Shown: positions 19,673 to 27,410 of the stretch, piece after piece
Layout of the letters: each line of letters opens with the position of its first letter
How positions within the stretch are numbered: the stretch's first letter is position 1
Origin: Candidatus Methylobacter oryzae
Lineage (GTDB): Bacteria; Pseudomonadota; Gammaproteobacteria; Methylococcales; Methylomonadaceae
Direction: 5' to 3'
DNA length: 64,000 nucleotides
NCBI RefSeq assembly: GCF_003994235.2
Contig: NZ_RYFG02000112.1
Span: forward strand, 21,414 to 85,413
Position numbers and translations under genes: made by a program
Notes under the pieces: model-generated
The model's input: the letters and a program-made list of their open reading frames with translations, nothing else
What the model was told of the DNA's origin: nothing
The model's database searches: none

Positions 19673-20016
19673 GAGTCGGCCTATAAGCCGGGTTCTGTCG
19701 AGAACAGCCATTCATCTAGGCTGCAAGTCACCTTACAGCTCAAGCAATCTACCCAGGGACCGCGCGGGCCACGCGTCTGCCCCTCTATTTGATCTTGCTC
19801 CGGGTGGGGTTTACCATGCCACTCCTGTTACCAGTTGCGCGGTGCGCTCTTACCGCACCTTTTCACCCTTACCGGTTATAAAAACAGGCGGTATATTTTC
19901 TGCGGCACTTTCCGTAGGCTCACACCTCCCAGGCGTTACCTGGCACCCTGCCCAATGGAGCCCGGACTTTCCTCCATTTTATCTTGCGATAAAACAGCGA
20001 CTGCTCAGCCGACTCT
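19673..20016 (-). ncRNA. rnpB: RNase P RNA component (bacterial class A)
   Basis: Catalytic RNA that removes 5' leaders from pre-tRNA. The 5' end (GAGTCGGCTGAGCAGTCGC) and 3' end (GGCCGACTC) pair to form helix P1. Conserved core blocks are present: GGAGGAAAGTCCGGGCTCC, then CAGGGTGCCAGGTAACGCC, the AACTGGTAACAGGAGTGGC segment, AAACCCCACCCGGAGCAAG, and the 3' AGATGAATGGCTG. The total is about 344 nt, with ends set by the P1 pairing. It sits between mraZ and rsmI, the same place as in Pseudomonas. Confidence 0.96.
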
Positions 20017-20026
20017 TTCAATAGAT

Positions 20027-20032
20027 AGTGTA
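20027..20032 (-). promoter_or_regulatory. Probable -10 element of rnpB
   Basis: TACACT on the minus strand, about 10 bp before the RNase P RNA 5' end, the right distance for a start at the mature end. The -35 region is weak (TCGATG at the expected spacing). Confidence 0.5.
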
Positions 20033-20108
20033 ACACACATCCGCATCGACGCGATACGCCACAACCTTAATCAACAAGCAAAAACCAGACCAACGGAAGT
20101 CGCTAAAA

Positions 20109-20972
20109 CTAGCGACCTTGTTTGGCTTTTTCTATATCTAAAGCGGCTTGGTACAACAACTTCTTTCTGACACCGGTTATTTCCACAGCCATTGATACCG
20201 CTGTCTTAATAGAACATTCACTCAACAAAACGCTCAGTATTTTTTCTTGCTCAGGCGTAAGAACTTGTTCTTTTTTATCAATGACGGCGCCATCGACAAT
20301 AACGACAAATTCGCCTTTTCTCATATTTGCGTCTTCTTCAACCAATTTAAGCGCCTCACCTAAACTAGCTTTCACGATAGTCTCATGCAACTTAGTCAAT
20401 TCCCTGGCAATAACAACTTGCCGATCCAACGGCAATACTTCTGCCATATCCTGCAATGAATCCAGAATTCGATGACTGGATTCGTAAAATACCCAAGTTA
20501 TCGGGCACGTCAGCCTTTCGCTAAAAAAGGCTTTTCGGGCCGACGAGGTTCTTGGCGAAAAACCTTCAAATACAAACTGAGTGACCGGCAATCCCGCAGC
20601 GGATAATGCCGCAATCAAAGCGCACGCGCCCGGCACCGGCACAACTTCGATCCCCGCCTCCTTTGCCATTTTCACCATTGGCATACCAGGATCGCTTAAA
20701 AGCGGAGTTCCCGCATCGGAAACCAACGCGATAGATAAACCTTCGCGAAGCTTTTCCAATAACCCCTCCGAAGCTTTATCCTCATTATGTTGATGTAACG
20801 AAACCAGTTTATTGCCAATACCATAATGCTGTAACAGCATTTTTATATGCCGGGTATCTTCCGCGGCAATCAAGTCGACCTGTTTTAATATTTCAATCGC
20901 CCTGAAACTAATATCCCCCAAATTACCTATTGGAGTGGCAACCACGTATAATTTGCCGCATTCATTTGACAT
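20109..20972 (-). CDS. rsmI: 16S rRNA (cytidine-1402-2'-O) methyltransferase RsmI
   Basis: SAM-dependent enzyme that methylates the ribose of C1402, the same nucleotide modified by RsmH. The product is 287 residues with the tetrapyrrole-methylase fold. Motifs include LYVVATPIGNLGDIS at the N terminus, AAEDTRHIKMLL, ALVSDAGTPLLSDPG and VPVPGACALIAAL. The ATG at 20972 has a GTGAG ribosome site. A GTG three codons upstream (20981) is possible. It is divergent from lpoA with only 32 bp between them. Confidence 0.96.
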   Translation of the reverse strand: MSNECGKLYVVATPIGNLGDISFRAIEILKQVDLIAAEDTRHIKMLLQHYGIGNKLVSLHQHNEDKASEGLLEKLREGLSIALVSDAGTPLLSDPGMPMVKMAKEAGIEVVPVPGACALIAALSAAGLPVTQFVFEGFSPRTSSARKAFFSERLTCPITWVFYESSHRILDSLQDMAEVLPLDRQVVIARELTKLHETIVKASLGEALKLVEEDANMRKGEFVVIVDGAVIDKKEQVLTPEQEKILSVLLSECSIKTAVSMAVEITGVRKKLLYQAALDIEKAKQGR

Positions 20973-21004
20973 TCGATACACTCACATGAAAACCACTAAT
21001 AAAG

Positions 21005-22894
21005 ATGCAACCAAAATATAAACCGCCATTGTTGTACGCCCTACTTCCCAGCCTACTGCTTTTTTCCGGCTGCGTGCCTACATCTACGACAAACCCGGAA
21101 AGCGGAACGGTGCAAGAGCGGCATGACAAAGCACCTGACCCTGAAGCCCTGACAACGCAGCCGATAATAATAAATGATCAGCCAGGCCAAATCGTTGAAT
21201 TATACCAATCTTCTGTCCCTCTATCGCCCCAGGAACAAAATCAGCAGCGCTTACACTCCATTGATTCATTACTTCAGGCTGGCGACGGGGCTAGCGCAAA
21301 ACAAACTGCCGACACTATTAATCCTGCCGAGTTATCGCCCGAACAGCGTGTGCTACTGCGCCTTCTTTATGCCCAAATCCAGCTCAGCTTTGGCGAGGCC
21401 GAACAAGCCATTGAAAACTTGGCACAAATTCAACCGCAGCAGCTCAATTTGGAAAATCGCATTAAATACCTTCAATCTCAAGCTTTTGCTTATTCGCTAA
21501 CAGGAAATCTACTAGAAGGCGCCCAATCCCGGATTGAGCTACACAGCCTGATAACATCACCTGCCGAACTGGAAAGAAATCAAGCTGCTATCCTTGAGGC
21601 ATTACGCCTATTGCCCGATACCGACTTACAAACCAACCAAACAGATACCCTAGCTGGCTGGATGTCTCTAGCCAATATTTTAAAATACATAAACCAGCCT
21701 GACTTTAATACCCAAATAAATCAATGGCGCGCAACTTTTCCGGCACATCCTGCAAACCTCAGTTTCTTGGATCATCCTCAAGATACGCAGGAAAACATGC
21801 CCGGACAACCCGAAATAATCGCATTATTGCTACCTGAATCAGGTACATTCGCCCAGGCCGGCAAAGCTATTCGTGCAGGATTTACGGCAGCTTACAATCA
21901 TACAAGCGGTCATTCGAAGCCCGTCATTCGCTTTTACGATAGCGAACAATCGGCACCCGCTACTTTATATAATCAAGCTACATCGGAAGGAGCCCAATTG
22001 ATTATAGGTCCGCTCGCCAAAGAGCAGATCCAAAACTTGGCCGACACCGTCAGCTTTAACATACCGGTGTTGGCGTTAAATCACATACCAGGCCTGCAAA
22101 AAAATCAGCTCTACCAGTTTAGCCTCAGCCCGCTGGATGACACAGAACAAATTATCCAGAAAGCAAGAGAAGACGGCCATCGAAAAGCACTGCTGCTGAT
22201 CCCCGATAATTCGCCAGGTAAACGCACCGCAAGCTATTTAAAAGAAGACTGGCAAAACCTGGACGGCATCCTTCTGGAAACGCAAACTTATAATCCCAAG
22301 GAAACCGACTTTTCATTACCGATTCAAAAGCTGCTCAACTTGGATGAAAGCGAACAACGTTATGACAAGATTCTTACACTGATACCTGGAATAAAATACA
22401 CGCCTCGAAGACGGCAAGACGCCGATGCTATCCTATTAAGCGCCTATAGCGCAGAAGCACGCGCCATTAATCCCCAACTACAATTTTACCAAGCCGGAGA
22501 CCTTCCCGTTTACGCGATGCCCACGGTTTATTCAGGCCAAGTCAACGCAGCATTGGATGCCGATCTGAATAAAATAATTTTTTGCGATATTCCTTGGTTA
22601 TTCAATAAAACTTATCAAGGAGAACTTGGGATGGACGCCCTAAAAGAAACCTGGACGCAATTTCCCAGCTCCTATTTCCGCCTGATTGCGATGGGCATTG
22701 ATTCTTATAACCTGATTACACACTTAGATAATTTGGAAGCCGACTCTTATTCCGGCGCAACCGGGAACCTATCGCTAACCACCGACCAACGCATTAAGCG
22801 CAAGCTGACATGCGCCAAATTCATTGACGGTCAACCCGAAAATACTAGCCCAGCTCCCGACAAAGAACAACCGGACAATCATGCTATTCAATAA
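21005..22894 (+). CDS. lpoA: Penicillin-binding protein activator LpoA
   Basis: Outer-membrane lipoprotein that activates the bifunctional synthase PBP1A from the outside. The 629-residue product has a lipoprotein signal ending in LLFSGC (lipidated C23), a helical TPR-like N-terminal half (about 80-260), and a C-terminal half with the periplasmic-binding-protein fold (starting IIALLLPESGTFAQAGKAI). It overlaps yraN by 14 bp. The order rsmI / lpoA-yraN-diaA-dolP supports the assignment. Confidence 0.94.
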   Translation: MQPKYKPPLLYALLPSLLLFSGCVPTSTTNPESGTVQERHDKAPDPEALTTQPIIINDQPGQIVELYQSSVPLSPQEQNQQRLHSIDSLLQAGDGASAKQTADTINPAELSPEQRVLLRLLYAQIQLSFGEAEQAIENLAQIQPQQLNLENRIKYLQSQAFAYSLTGNLLEGAQSRIELHSLITSPAELERNQAAILEALRLLPDTDLQTNQTDTLAGWMSLANILKYINQPDFNTQINQWRATFPAHPANLSFLDHPQDTQENMPGQPEIIALLLPESGTFAQAGKAIRAGFTAAYNHTSGHSKPVIRFYDSEQSAPATLYNQATSEGAQLIIGPLAKEQIQNLADTVSFNIPVLALNHIPGLQKNQLYQFSLSPLDDTEQIIQKAREDGHRKALLLIPDNSPGKRTASYLKEDWQNLDGILLETQTYNPKETDFSLPIQKLLNLDESEQRYDKILTLIPGIKYTPRRRQDADAILLSAYSAEARAINPQLQFYQAGDLPVYAMPTVYSGQVNAALDADLNKIIFCDIPWLFNKTYQGELGMDALKETWTQFPSSYFRLIAMGIDSYNLITHLDNLEADSYSGATGNLSLTTDQRIKRKLTCAKFIDGQPENTSPAPDKEQPDNHAIQ

Positions 22895-23246
22895 GCTCAA
22901 GACCAAAGCCGCCCATTTAATTCGCGGCGCAAGCGCCGAGGAGCAAGCTCACAACTTCCTGATCAATAAAGGACTTAAACCGGTATGCCGGAACTTTCGC
23001 TGCAAACACGGCGAACTCGACTTGATAATGACAGACCGGCAGACATTGGTCATTATTGAAGTCCGGTTCCGCAAAACCGATAGATACGGCAGCGCAGTTG
23101 AAAGCATCACCCGCGCCAAACAATCCCGGATCATTGCAGCGACACAGATGTATCTTGCCGCCGGAAAGACGGATTGTCCTATCCGCTTTGACGTGGTCGC
23201 CATCTCAGGCAACGGACGGATAGACTGGATACAGAATGCTTTCTAA
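22881..23246 (+). CDS. yraN: YraN family (UPF0102) endonuclease-like protein
   Basis: Small protein of the restriction-endonuclease-like fold with unproven role. The product is 121 residues from the ATG at 22881, inside the end of lpoA. It shows the family blocks GASAEEQAHNFLINKG, NFRCKHGELDLI, IIEVRFR (E and the xVR pattern) and RFDVVAI. The frame extends further upstream to 22824 but the conserved part and gene overlap favour this start. Confidence 0.92.
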   Translation: MLFNKLKTKAAHLIRGASAEEQAHNFLINKGLKPVCRNFRCKHGELDLIMTDRQTLVIIEVRFRKTDRYGSAVESITRAKQSRIIAATQMYLAAGKTDCPIRFDVVAISGNGRIDWIQNAF

Positions 23247-23354
23247 GCGGAGAGCTTGCATATAGCAAATCCAAGAATAACCAGGCAAATCCTTCAGCCT
23301 ATTAAACCCAAAAAGTGTCGCAGGCTTAAGTGATAGTCTTTATAATTGCCCTCT

Positions 23355-23942
23355 ATGAGCCTACAAAATCGCATAATTAACCATTTCACAACCAGCATCC
23401 AAACCCAGCACGATACGCTTGCCAGTCTTAGCGAACTGATCGAGTTTGCCTCGCAACGGCTGGTCGCGACCTTGCTTAACGATAAAAAAATAATAGCCTG
23501 CGGCAATGGACGCTCGGCGATTCTTGCCCAATTGCTGTCATCGGCAATGCTTAATCAATACGAGCGTGACCGCCCCTCATTACCCGCAATCGCCTTAACC
23601 ACCGACACAACGACCATCACCGCGATAGCCAACGACTATCATTTTGACGATATTTTCGCTAAGCAGCTCAGGGCCTTAGGACAAAACGGCGACATAATGG
23701 TTGCTTACACCGATGGCAACAACTCCGCCAATATCGCCAAAGCCATTACCACGGCTCACGACAAAGATATTACCGTTATTGCGCTGACCGGCAACAACGG
23801 CGGCATGATTGCACCGCTACTGAATGAAACCGATATAGAAATTCGCGTGCCGTCAAACTCCAGCGTACACATTCAAGAAACCCAGGCATTGATTACCCAT
23901 TGCTTGTGCGGCTTAATCGACCATCAATTATTCGGCGGTTAA
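23355..23942 (+). CDS. diaA: SIS-domain protein DiaA/GmhA family
   Basis: A 195-residue sugar-isomerase (SIS) domain protein. Its position between yraN and dolP matches DiaA, which binds DnaA and promotes initiation in E. coli. The same fold is used by phosphoheptose isomerase GmhA. Seen: the phosphosugar loop IIACGNGRSAILAQLLSSAML, GDIMVAYTDGNNSANI and VIALTGNNGG. The standard GNGGSAADA loop reads GNGRSAILA here and the acidic residues of the GmhA active site are not obvious, which favours a DiaA-like role. A TATAAT at 23341-23346 lies very close to the ATG, and no clear ribosome site is seen. Confidence 0.88.
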   Translation: MSLQNRIINHFTTSIQTQHDTLASLSELIEFASQRLVATLLNDKKIIACGNGRSAILAQLLSSAMLNQYERDRPSLPAIALTTDTTTITAIANDYHFDDIFAKQLRALGQNGDIMVAYTDGNNSANIAKAITTAHDKDITVIALTGNNGGMIAPLLNETDIEIRVPSNSSVHIQETQALITHCLCGLIDHQLFGG

Positions 23943-23945
23943 TTC

Positions 23946-24623
23946 ATGAAAAAACTCTTGTTACTGTTCATAGTACCAAGCCTTCTGATCACGACGGGAT
24001 GTGCGGCAATTAAAACGGACGGTCGCGTCGATTCCCTACCGATTGCGACACTTCTGACCTGCATGGATGATGGGAATGCCGAAGACTGCCGGGAGCAGTC
24101 TCGGCCGCCATCCCTGGCAGCCGGAGCGGAAATAACCGGCTTATCCTTATTAAATGACCGCCGCAGCCGCGATGCGATTTTAGCTGACGAGGCCATTGAA
24201 GATCGTGCCAACGCCAAGCTGAACACTTACTATGATTTACGCGAACAGTGCCATTTTAATATCACCGCATATAATGGCGCGGTGCTGATCACCGGCGAAA
24301 CGCCGAAGGAAGAATTTCGCGACAGGATCATCGATATCGTACGCGTCATTCCCAAGGTGAAACTGGTACACGACAAGCTGGTGATAGACGATCCCAGCCC
24401 GTTAAATTTTCGCGCCAACGATACGCTGATTACCGGCAAGGTAAAAACAGCATTGGCACAAATACCAGAATTCGATGCTTCCTGGATAAAAGTCGTTACC
24501 GAACAAAGAACAGTTTACCTGATGGGCTTGGTGCATAGAAACGAGGGCGCTACCGCTATCGAAGCAGCCAGACGTCAATCCGACATTAAACAAATCATCA
24601 CCGTTTTTGAATACCTTGACTAA
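23946..24623 (+). CDS. dolP: BON-domain outer-membrane lipoprotein, DolP-like, with inserted repeat segment
   Basis: Lipoprotein of the DolP (YraP) type that helps maintain outer-membrane integrity. The 225-residue product has a lipoprotein signal ending LLITTGC (C19) and two BON domains (about 78-145 and 155-225; INVTAYNGAVLITGETP in the first is typical). Residues 26-58, right after the lipobox, are encoded by the 98-bp family C element, so the protein is about 33 residues longer than E. coli DolP. The insertion sits in the flexible tether between lipid anchor and first BON domain. It is 3 bp from diaA. Confidence 0.92.
   Translation: MKKLLLLFIVPSLLITTGCAAIKTDGRVDSLPIATLLTCMDDGNAEDCREQSRPPSLAAGAEITGLSLLNDRRSRDAILADEAIEDRANAKLNTYYDLREQCHFNITAYNGAVLITGETPKEEFRDRIIDIVRVIPKVKLVHDKLVIDDPSPLNFRANDTLITGKVKTALAQIPEFDASWIKVVTEQRTVYLMGLVHRNEGATAIEAARRQSDIKQIITVFEYLD
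24021..24118 (+). repeat. Family C element (98 bp) in frame within the dolP-like gene
   Basis: Gap-free match (84 of 98 by hand) to the element in murE, read in the same frame. It encodes GRVDSLPIATLL to RPPSLA. The palindromic GACTGC-CGGGA-GCAGTC core is intact here, while the CATGGATG hairpin is less perfect than in murE. Confidence 0.95.
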
Positions 24624-26013
24624 CATTGCCGCTTTACCCGCCGATTTCTTAAATCTATTAGCTAAGATTTTTGCCCCACAAAACATTTTGACCGCACCTG
24701 AAGACTGCTGGACTTACGGCTACGACAATAGCCGCCGCCATGCATTGCCCCAGGCCGTGGTATTTGCAACCACGCATGAACAAGTGGTCAGCGTCGTCAA
24801 GGCTTGCAATCAATTCAATATTGCCTTGACCACCCGCGGCCGCGGCACCGGCACGACCGGCGCGACGACTCCGCTAAAAGGCGGCCTGATCATGTCCTTA
24901 GAACGCATGAACAAACTGGTCGAATTTTCGCCGGACAACCGCTACATCACCGTAGAACCGGGTATGACCAACCAGCAGGTGCAGGACATCGCCAAAACCA
25001 AAGGGTTTTTCTGGCCGCCCGACCCAACCAGCGCGGCCTTCTGTAGCATTGGCGGCAACCTTGCCTACAATTCCGCCGGCCCCAGGGCAGTCAAATACGG
25101 CACGCCAAGAGAAAACACGCTGGGCCTGCGCGCCGTAACAGGCACAGGCAAAGAGATTCGCGTCGGCGTTCATACCAGCAAAGGCGTGGTCGGCTACGAC
25201 CTGACCCGGCTGATACTCGGCTCGGAAGGGACTTTGGCGATTATTACCCAAGCCACACTGAAACTGACACCGCTACCGGAAGCGACTAAAACGCTCAGAG
25301 CCATCTATAACTCTGTTTTTGACGCAGCAAAAGCTGTTTCGGCGATCATGTCGCAACCGGTTGTTCCCTGCGCACTGGAGTTCATTGACGGCAATGCAAT
25401 CAATATGATTCGGCAATATTCGGAATCCGACCTGCCCGAACATGCAGGCGCCATGCTAATGATCGAAGTCGATGGACAACGCGAAGGTCTTGATACAGCC
25501 GCTGAGAAAGTAGCGGCTGCGGCCAGCAATAACGGTCTTTTAGATATTAGGCTGGCGCAAACCGAGGCGGAAGTTAAAGCGCTATGGCAAACCCGAAAAG
25601 CGCTGTCTCCGGCATTGCGCAAGGTAGCCCCTAAAAAAATCAATGAAGACGTCGTCGTACCGGTTACTGAAATACCTGCGTTGATAGCGGGCCTGGGTGA
25701 ATTATCGAAAAAATATGACTTACCTATTATCAACTTCGGCCATGCAGGTAACGGCAATATTCATGTGAATTTATTGCTCGATCCGGACGAACCCGAGCAA
25801 GGCAAAAAAGCTCACACTTGCCTGGATGAGATTTTTTCGTTGGTGCTAAAACTCAACGGCACATTATCCGGCGAACACGGCGTGGGCCTGGAAAAACGGG
25901 ATTTTGTCGACAGGGAGCTGGACATGAATTCGTTGGAATTGATGCGCGACATCAAGCGCCAATTCGATCCGAACGGGATATTGAACCCGGATAAGATGTT
26001 TCCTCTGGTTTGA
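24607..26013 (+). CDS. FAD-linked oxidase (GlcD / D-lactate dehydrogenase type)
   Basis: Flavoenzyme of the vanillyl-alcohol-oxidase fold that oxidises a 2-hydroxy acid such as glycolate or D-lactate. Substrate cannot be read from sequence. The 468-residue product has the FAD-binding domain (TRGRGTGTTGATTPLKGGLI, PPDPTSAAFCSIGGNLAYNSAGPRAVKYG split by turns, LILGSEGTLAIITQATLKL) and the C-terminal GlcD domain (NFGHAGNGNIHVNLL, SGEHGVGLEKR). The start is uncertain: TTG at 24607 or 24616, both overlapping the end of the dolP-like gene. No ATG is suitably placed. No iron-sulfur partner gene (GlcF type) follows. Confidence 0.9.
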   Translation: MNTLTNIAALPADFLNLLAKIFAPQNILTAPEDCWTYGYDNSRRHALPQAVVFATTHEQVVSVVKACNQFNIALTTRGRGTGTTGATTPLKGGLIMSLERMNKLVEFSPDNRYITVEPGMTNQQVQDIAKTKGFFWPPDPTSAAFCSIGGNLAYNSAGPRAVKYGTPRENTLGLRAVTGTGKEIRVGVHTSKGVVGYDLTRLILGSEGTLAIITQATLKLTPLPEATKTLRAIYNSVFDAAKAVSAIMSQPVVPCALEFIDGNAINMIRQYSESDLPEHAGAMLMIEVDGQREGLDTAAEKVAAAASNNGLLDIRLAQTEAEVKALWQTRKALSPALRKVAPKKINEDVVVPVTEIPALIAGLGELSKKYDLPIINFGHAGNGNIHVNLLLDPDEPEQGKKAHTCLDEIFSLVLKLNGTLSGEHGVGLEKRDFVDRELDMNSLELMRDIKRQFDPNGILNPDKMFPLV

Positions 26014-26098
26014 TTAGCTCTCACCACGAAGACACGAAGTTTATATTTTTCCCTGCGCTATTAGTATCTTCGCGGCTAATAATAGAACTGAGTACATC
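26014..26098. other. Short spacer with CACCACGAAGACACGAAG fragment
   Basis: Between two converging genes. It contains CACCACGAAGACACGAAG (about 26025-26042), a motif of the kind often seen in dispersed intergenic repeats, and resembles the ends of the element at 42182-42413. No terminator with a T-run is visible. Confidence 0.4.
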
Positions 26099-26581
26099 TT
26101 ACCCGTATAGTTCGCTACTGCCGTCCATATCGCCTGTCTGATTGTACAACATTGGCCGTCCTTGATTCAGCATTGCCGCCGCCGAGACAACTTTGCAAAC
26201 GGCGATTTTATGGTCCCCGGCATCGGCATAATGACTGACCTCGCAATCGAAATACGCCAAACTCTCGGCTAAAACCGGCGCCCCCGTGCTAGCTGCCTGC
26301 CACTCAAATCCTTTCATCTTATCCGGTGCGGAACGGCCGAAATGCTCGGCAATTGCATAGTGCTGCTGCCCCAGCACGTTAACAGAGCAAACGCCGCTTT
26401 CTTGCAGCAAGCGGTAAGAATAATGCCCGGGATTAATGCTAATCGCCAGCAACAACGGATCAAAAGATACCTGCATCACCCAGGCTGCGGTAAACGCGTT
26501 TTGCCGCTCGCCTTTACCAACGCCGATCACGTAGATGCCGTGACTGATTTGTTTAACTAAAGTCTCAGCATTCTCGATCAT
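26099..26581 (-). CDS. Flavin reductase-like domain protein
   Basis: A 160-residue protein with the FMN-binding split-barrel fold of the flavin reductase family, which reduces or binds FMN with NAD(P)H. Seen: an N-terminal HGIYVIGVGKGERQNAFTAAWVMQVSF block, SINPGHYSYRLLQESGVCSVNVL, and AYFDCEVSHYADAGDHKIAVCKV, matching the pattern of small flavoredoxin-like reductases. It follows nadC by 1 bp and is probably cotranscribed. Partner oxygenase is unknown. Confidence 0.85.
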   Translation of the reverse strand: MIENAETLVKQISHGIYVIGVGKGERQNAFTAAWVMQVSFDPLLLAISINPGHYSYRLLQESGVCSVNVLGQQHYAIAEHFGRSAPDKMKGFEWQAASTGAPVLAESLAYFDCEVSHYADAGDHKIAVCKVVSAAAMLNQGRPMLYNQTGDMDGSSELYG

Positions 26582-26582
26582 T

Positions 26583-27410
26583 TCAATTCACCAGCTTGAT
26601 GCGCATCGATAAATCGACGGCCCTGACATTCTTGGTTAACGCACCGATAGAAATATAATCAACGCCGGTTTCGGCAACGGCCCTGATATTGTCCAGGCCG
26701 ATGTTGCCGGACGCTTCAAGCGCTATGCCTGCATTCAATTTGACTGCCGCCGCCATATCGTCAAGACTGAAATTGTCCAGCATGATACGGTCAGGTTTTG
26801 CTGCGACCGCTTCCAGAAATTCCTGCATCGATTCAACTTCCACTTCCACCGGAACTGAACTCAGCTCTCGCGCCGACCGGATTGCGTTAGCGATGGAACC
26901 TGCGGCAATGATATGGTTTTCCTTGATCAACACGCCGTCATATAAACCAATCCGATGGTTGTAACAGCCGCCGCAAGCAACCGCATATTTCTGCGCGTTC
27001 CTAAGGCCGGGAATGGTTTTGCGAGTATCCAGCACTTTACAGCCCGTACCGGAAACCGCTTCGGCATATTGCCTGGCAACAGTTGCTGTTGCAGATAAGG
27101 TCTGCAGCAAATTTAGGGAGGTCCGTTCTCCGGTCAGCAAAGCTCTCGCCGGGCCGCTGAGCTTGCATAAAAGTGTGTTTTTATCGACCGTCTCGCCTTC
27201 TGCAACTAGCCAATTGATGTTAATGCCCGAATCCAAATGCTTAAAGATCGCATCAAACCAGGCTTGCCCGCAAAGCACCATATCTTCCCTGGTAATGACT
27301 TCGGCTTCAGCCGCCGTAGGCTCAGGAATGATAGCAGCTGTAATGTCACCCGAGCCCATATCTTCGTCAAGGAAATGTTTAATATCTATCATGTTCAGAT
27401 GTTCCGTCAT
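26583..27410 (-). CDS. nadC: Nicotinate-nucleotide pyrophosphorylase (carboxylating)
   Basis: Quinolinate phosphoribosyltransferase, which makes nicotinate mononucleotide in NAD synthesis. The 275-residue product shows the N-terminal DEDMGSGDITAAIIP, the active-site LDTRKTIPGLRNAQKYAVACGG region, HRIGLYDGVLIKENH, and the barrel strands VEVEVESMQEF, IMLDNF and EASGNI. The start overlaps the stop of the upstream DUF1631 gene (ATGA), so translation is coupled. Confidence 0.97.
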   Translation of the reverse strand: MTEHLNMIDIKHFLDEDMGSGDITAAIIPEPTAAEAEVITREDMVLCGQAWFDAIFKHLDSGININWLVAEGETVDKNTLLCKLSGPARALLTGERTSLNLLQTLSATATVARQYAEAVSGTGCKVLDTRKTIPGLRNAQKYAVACGGCYNHRIGLYDGVLIKENHIIAAGSIANAIRSARELSSVPVEVEVESMQEFLEAVAAKPDRIMLDNFSLDDMAAAVKLNAGIALEASGNIGLDNIRAVAETGVDYISIGALTKNVRAVDLSMRIKLVN

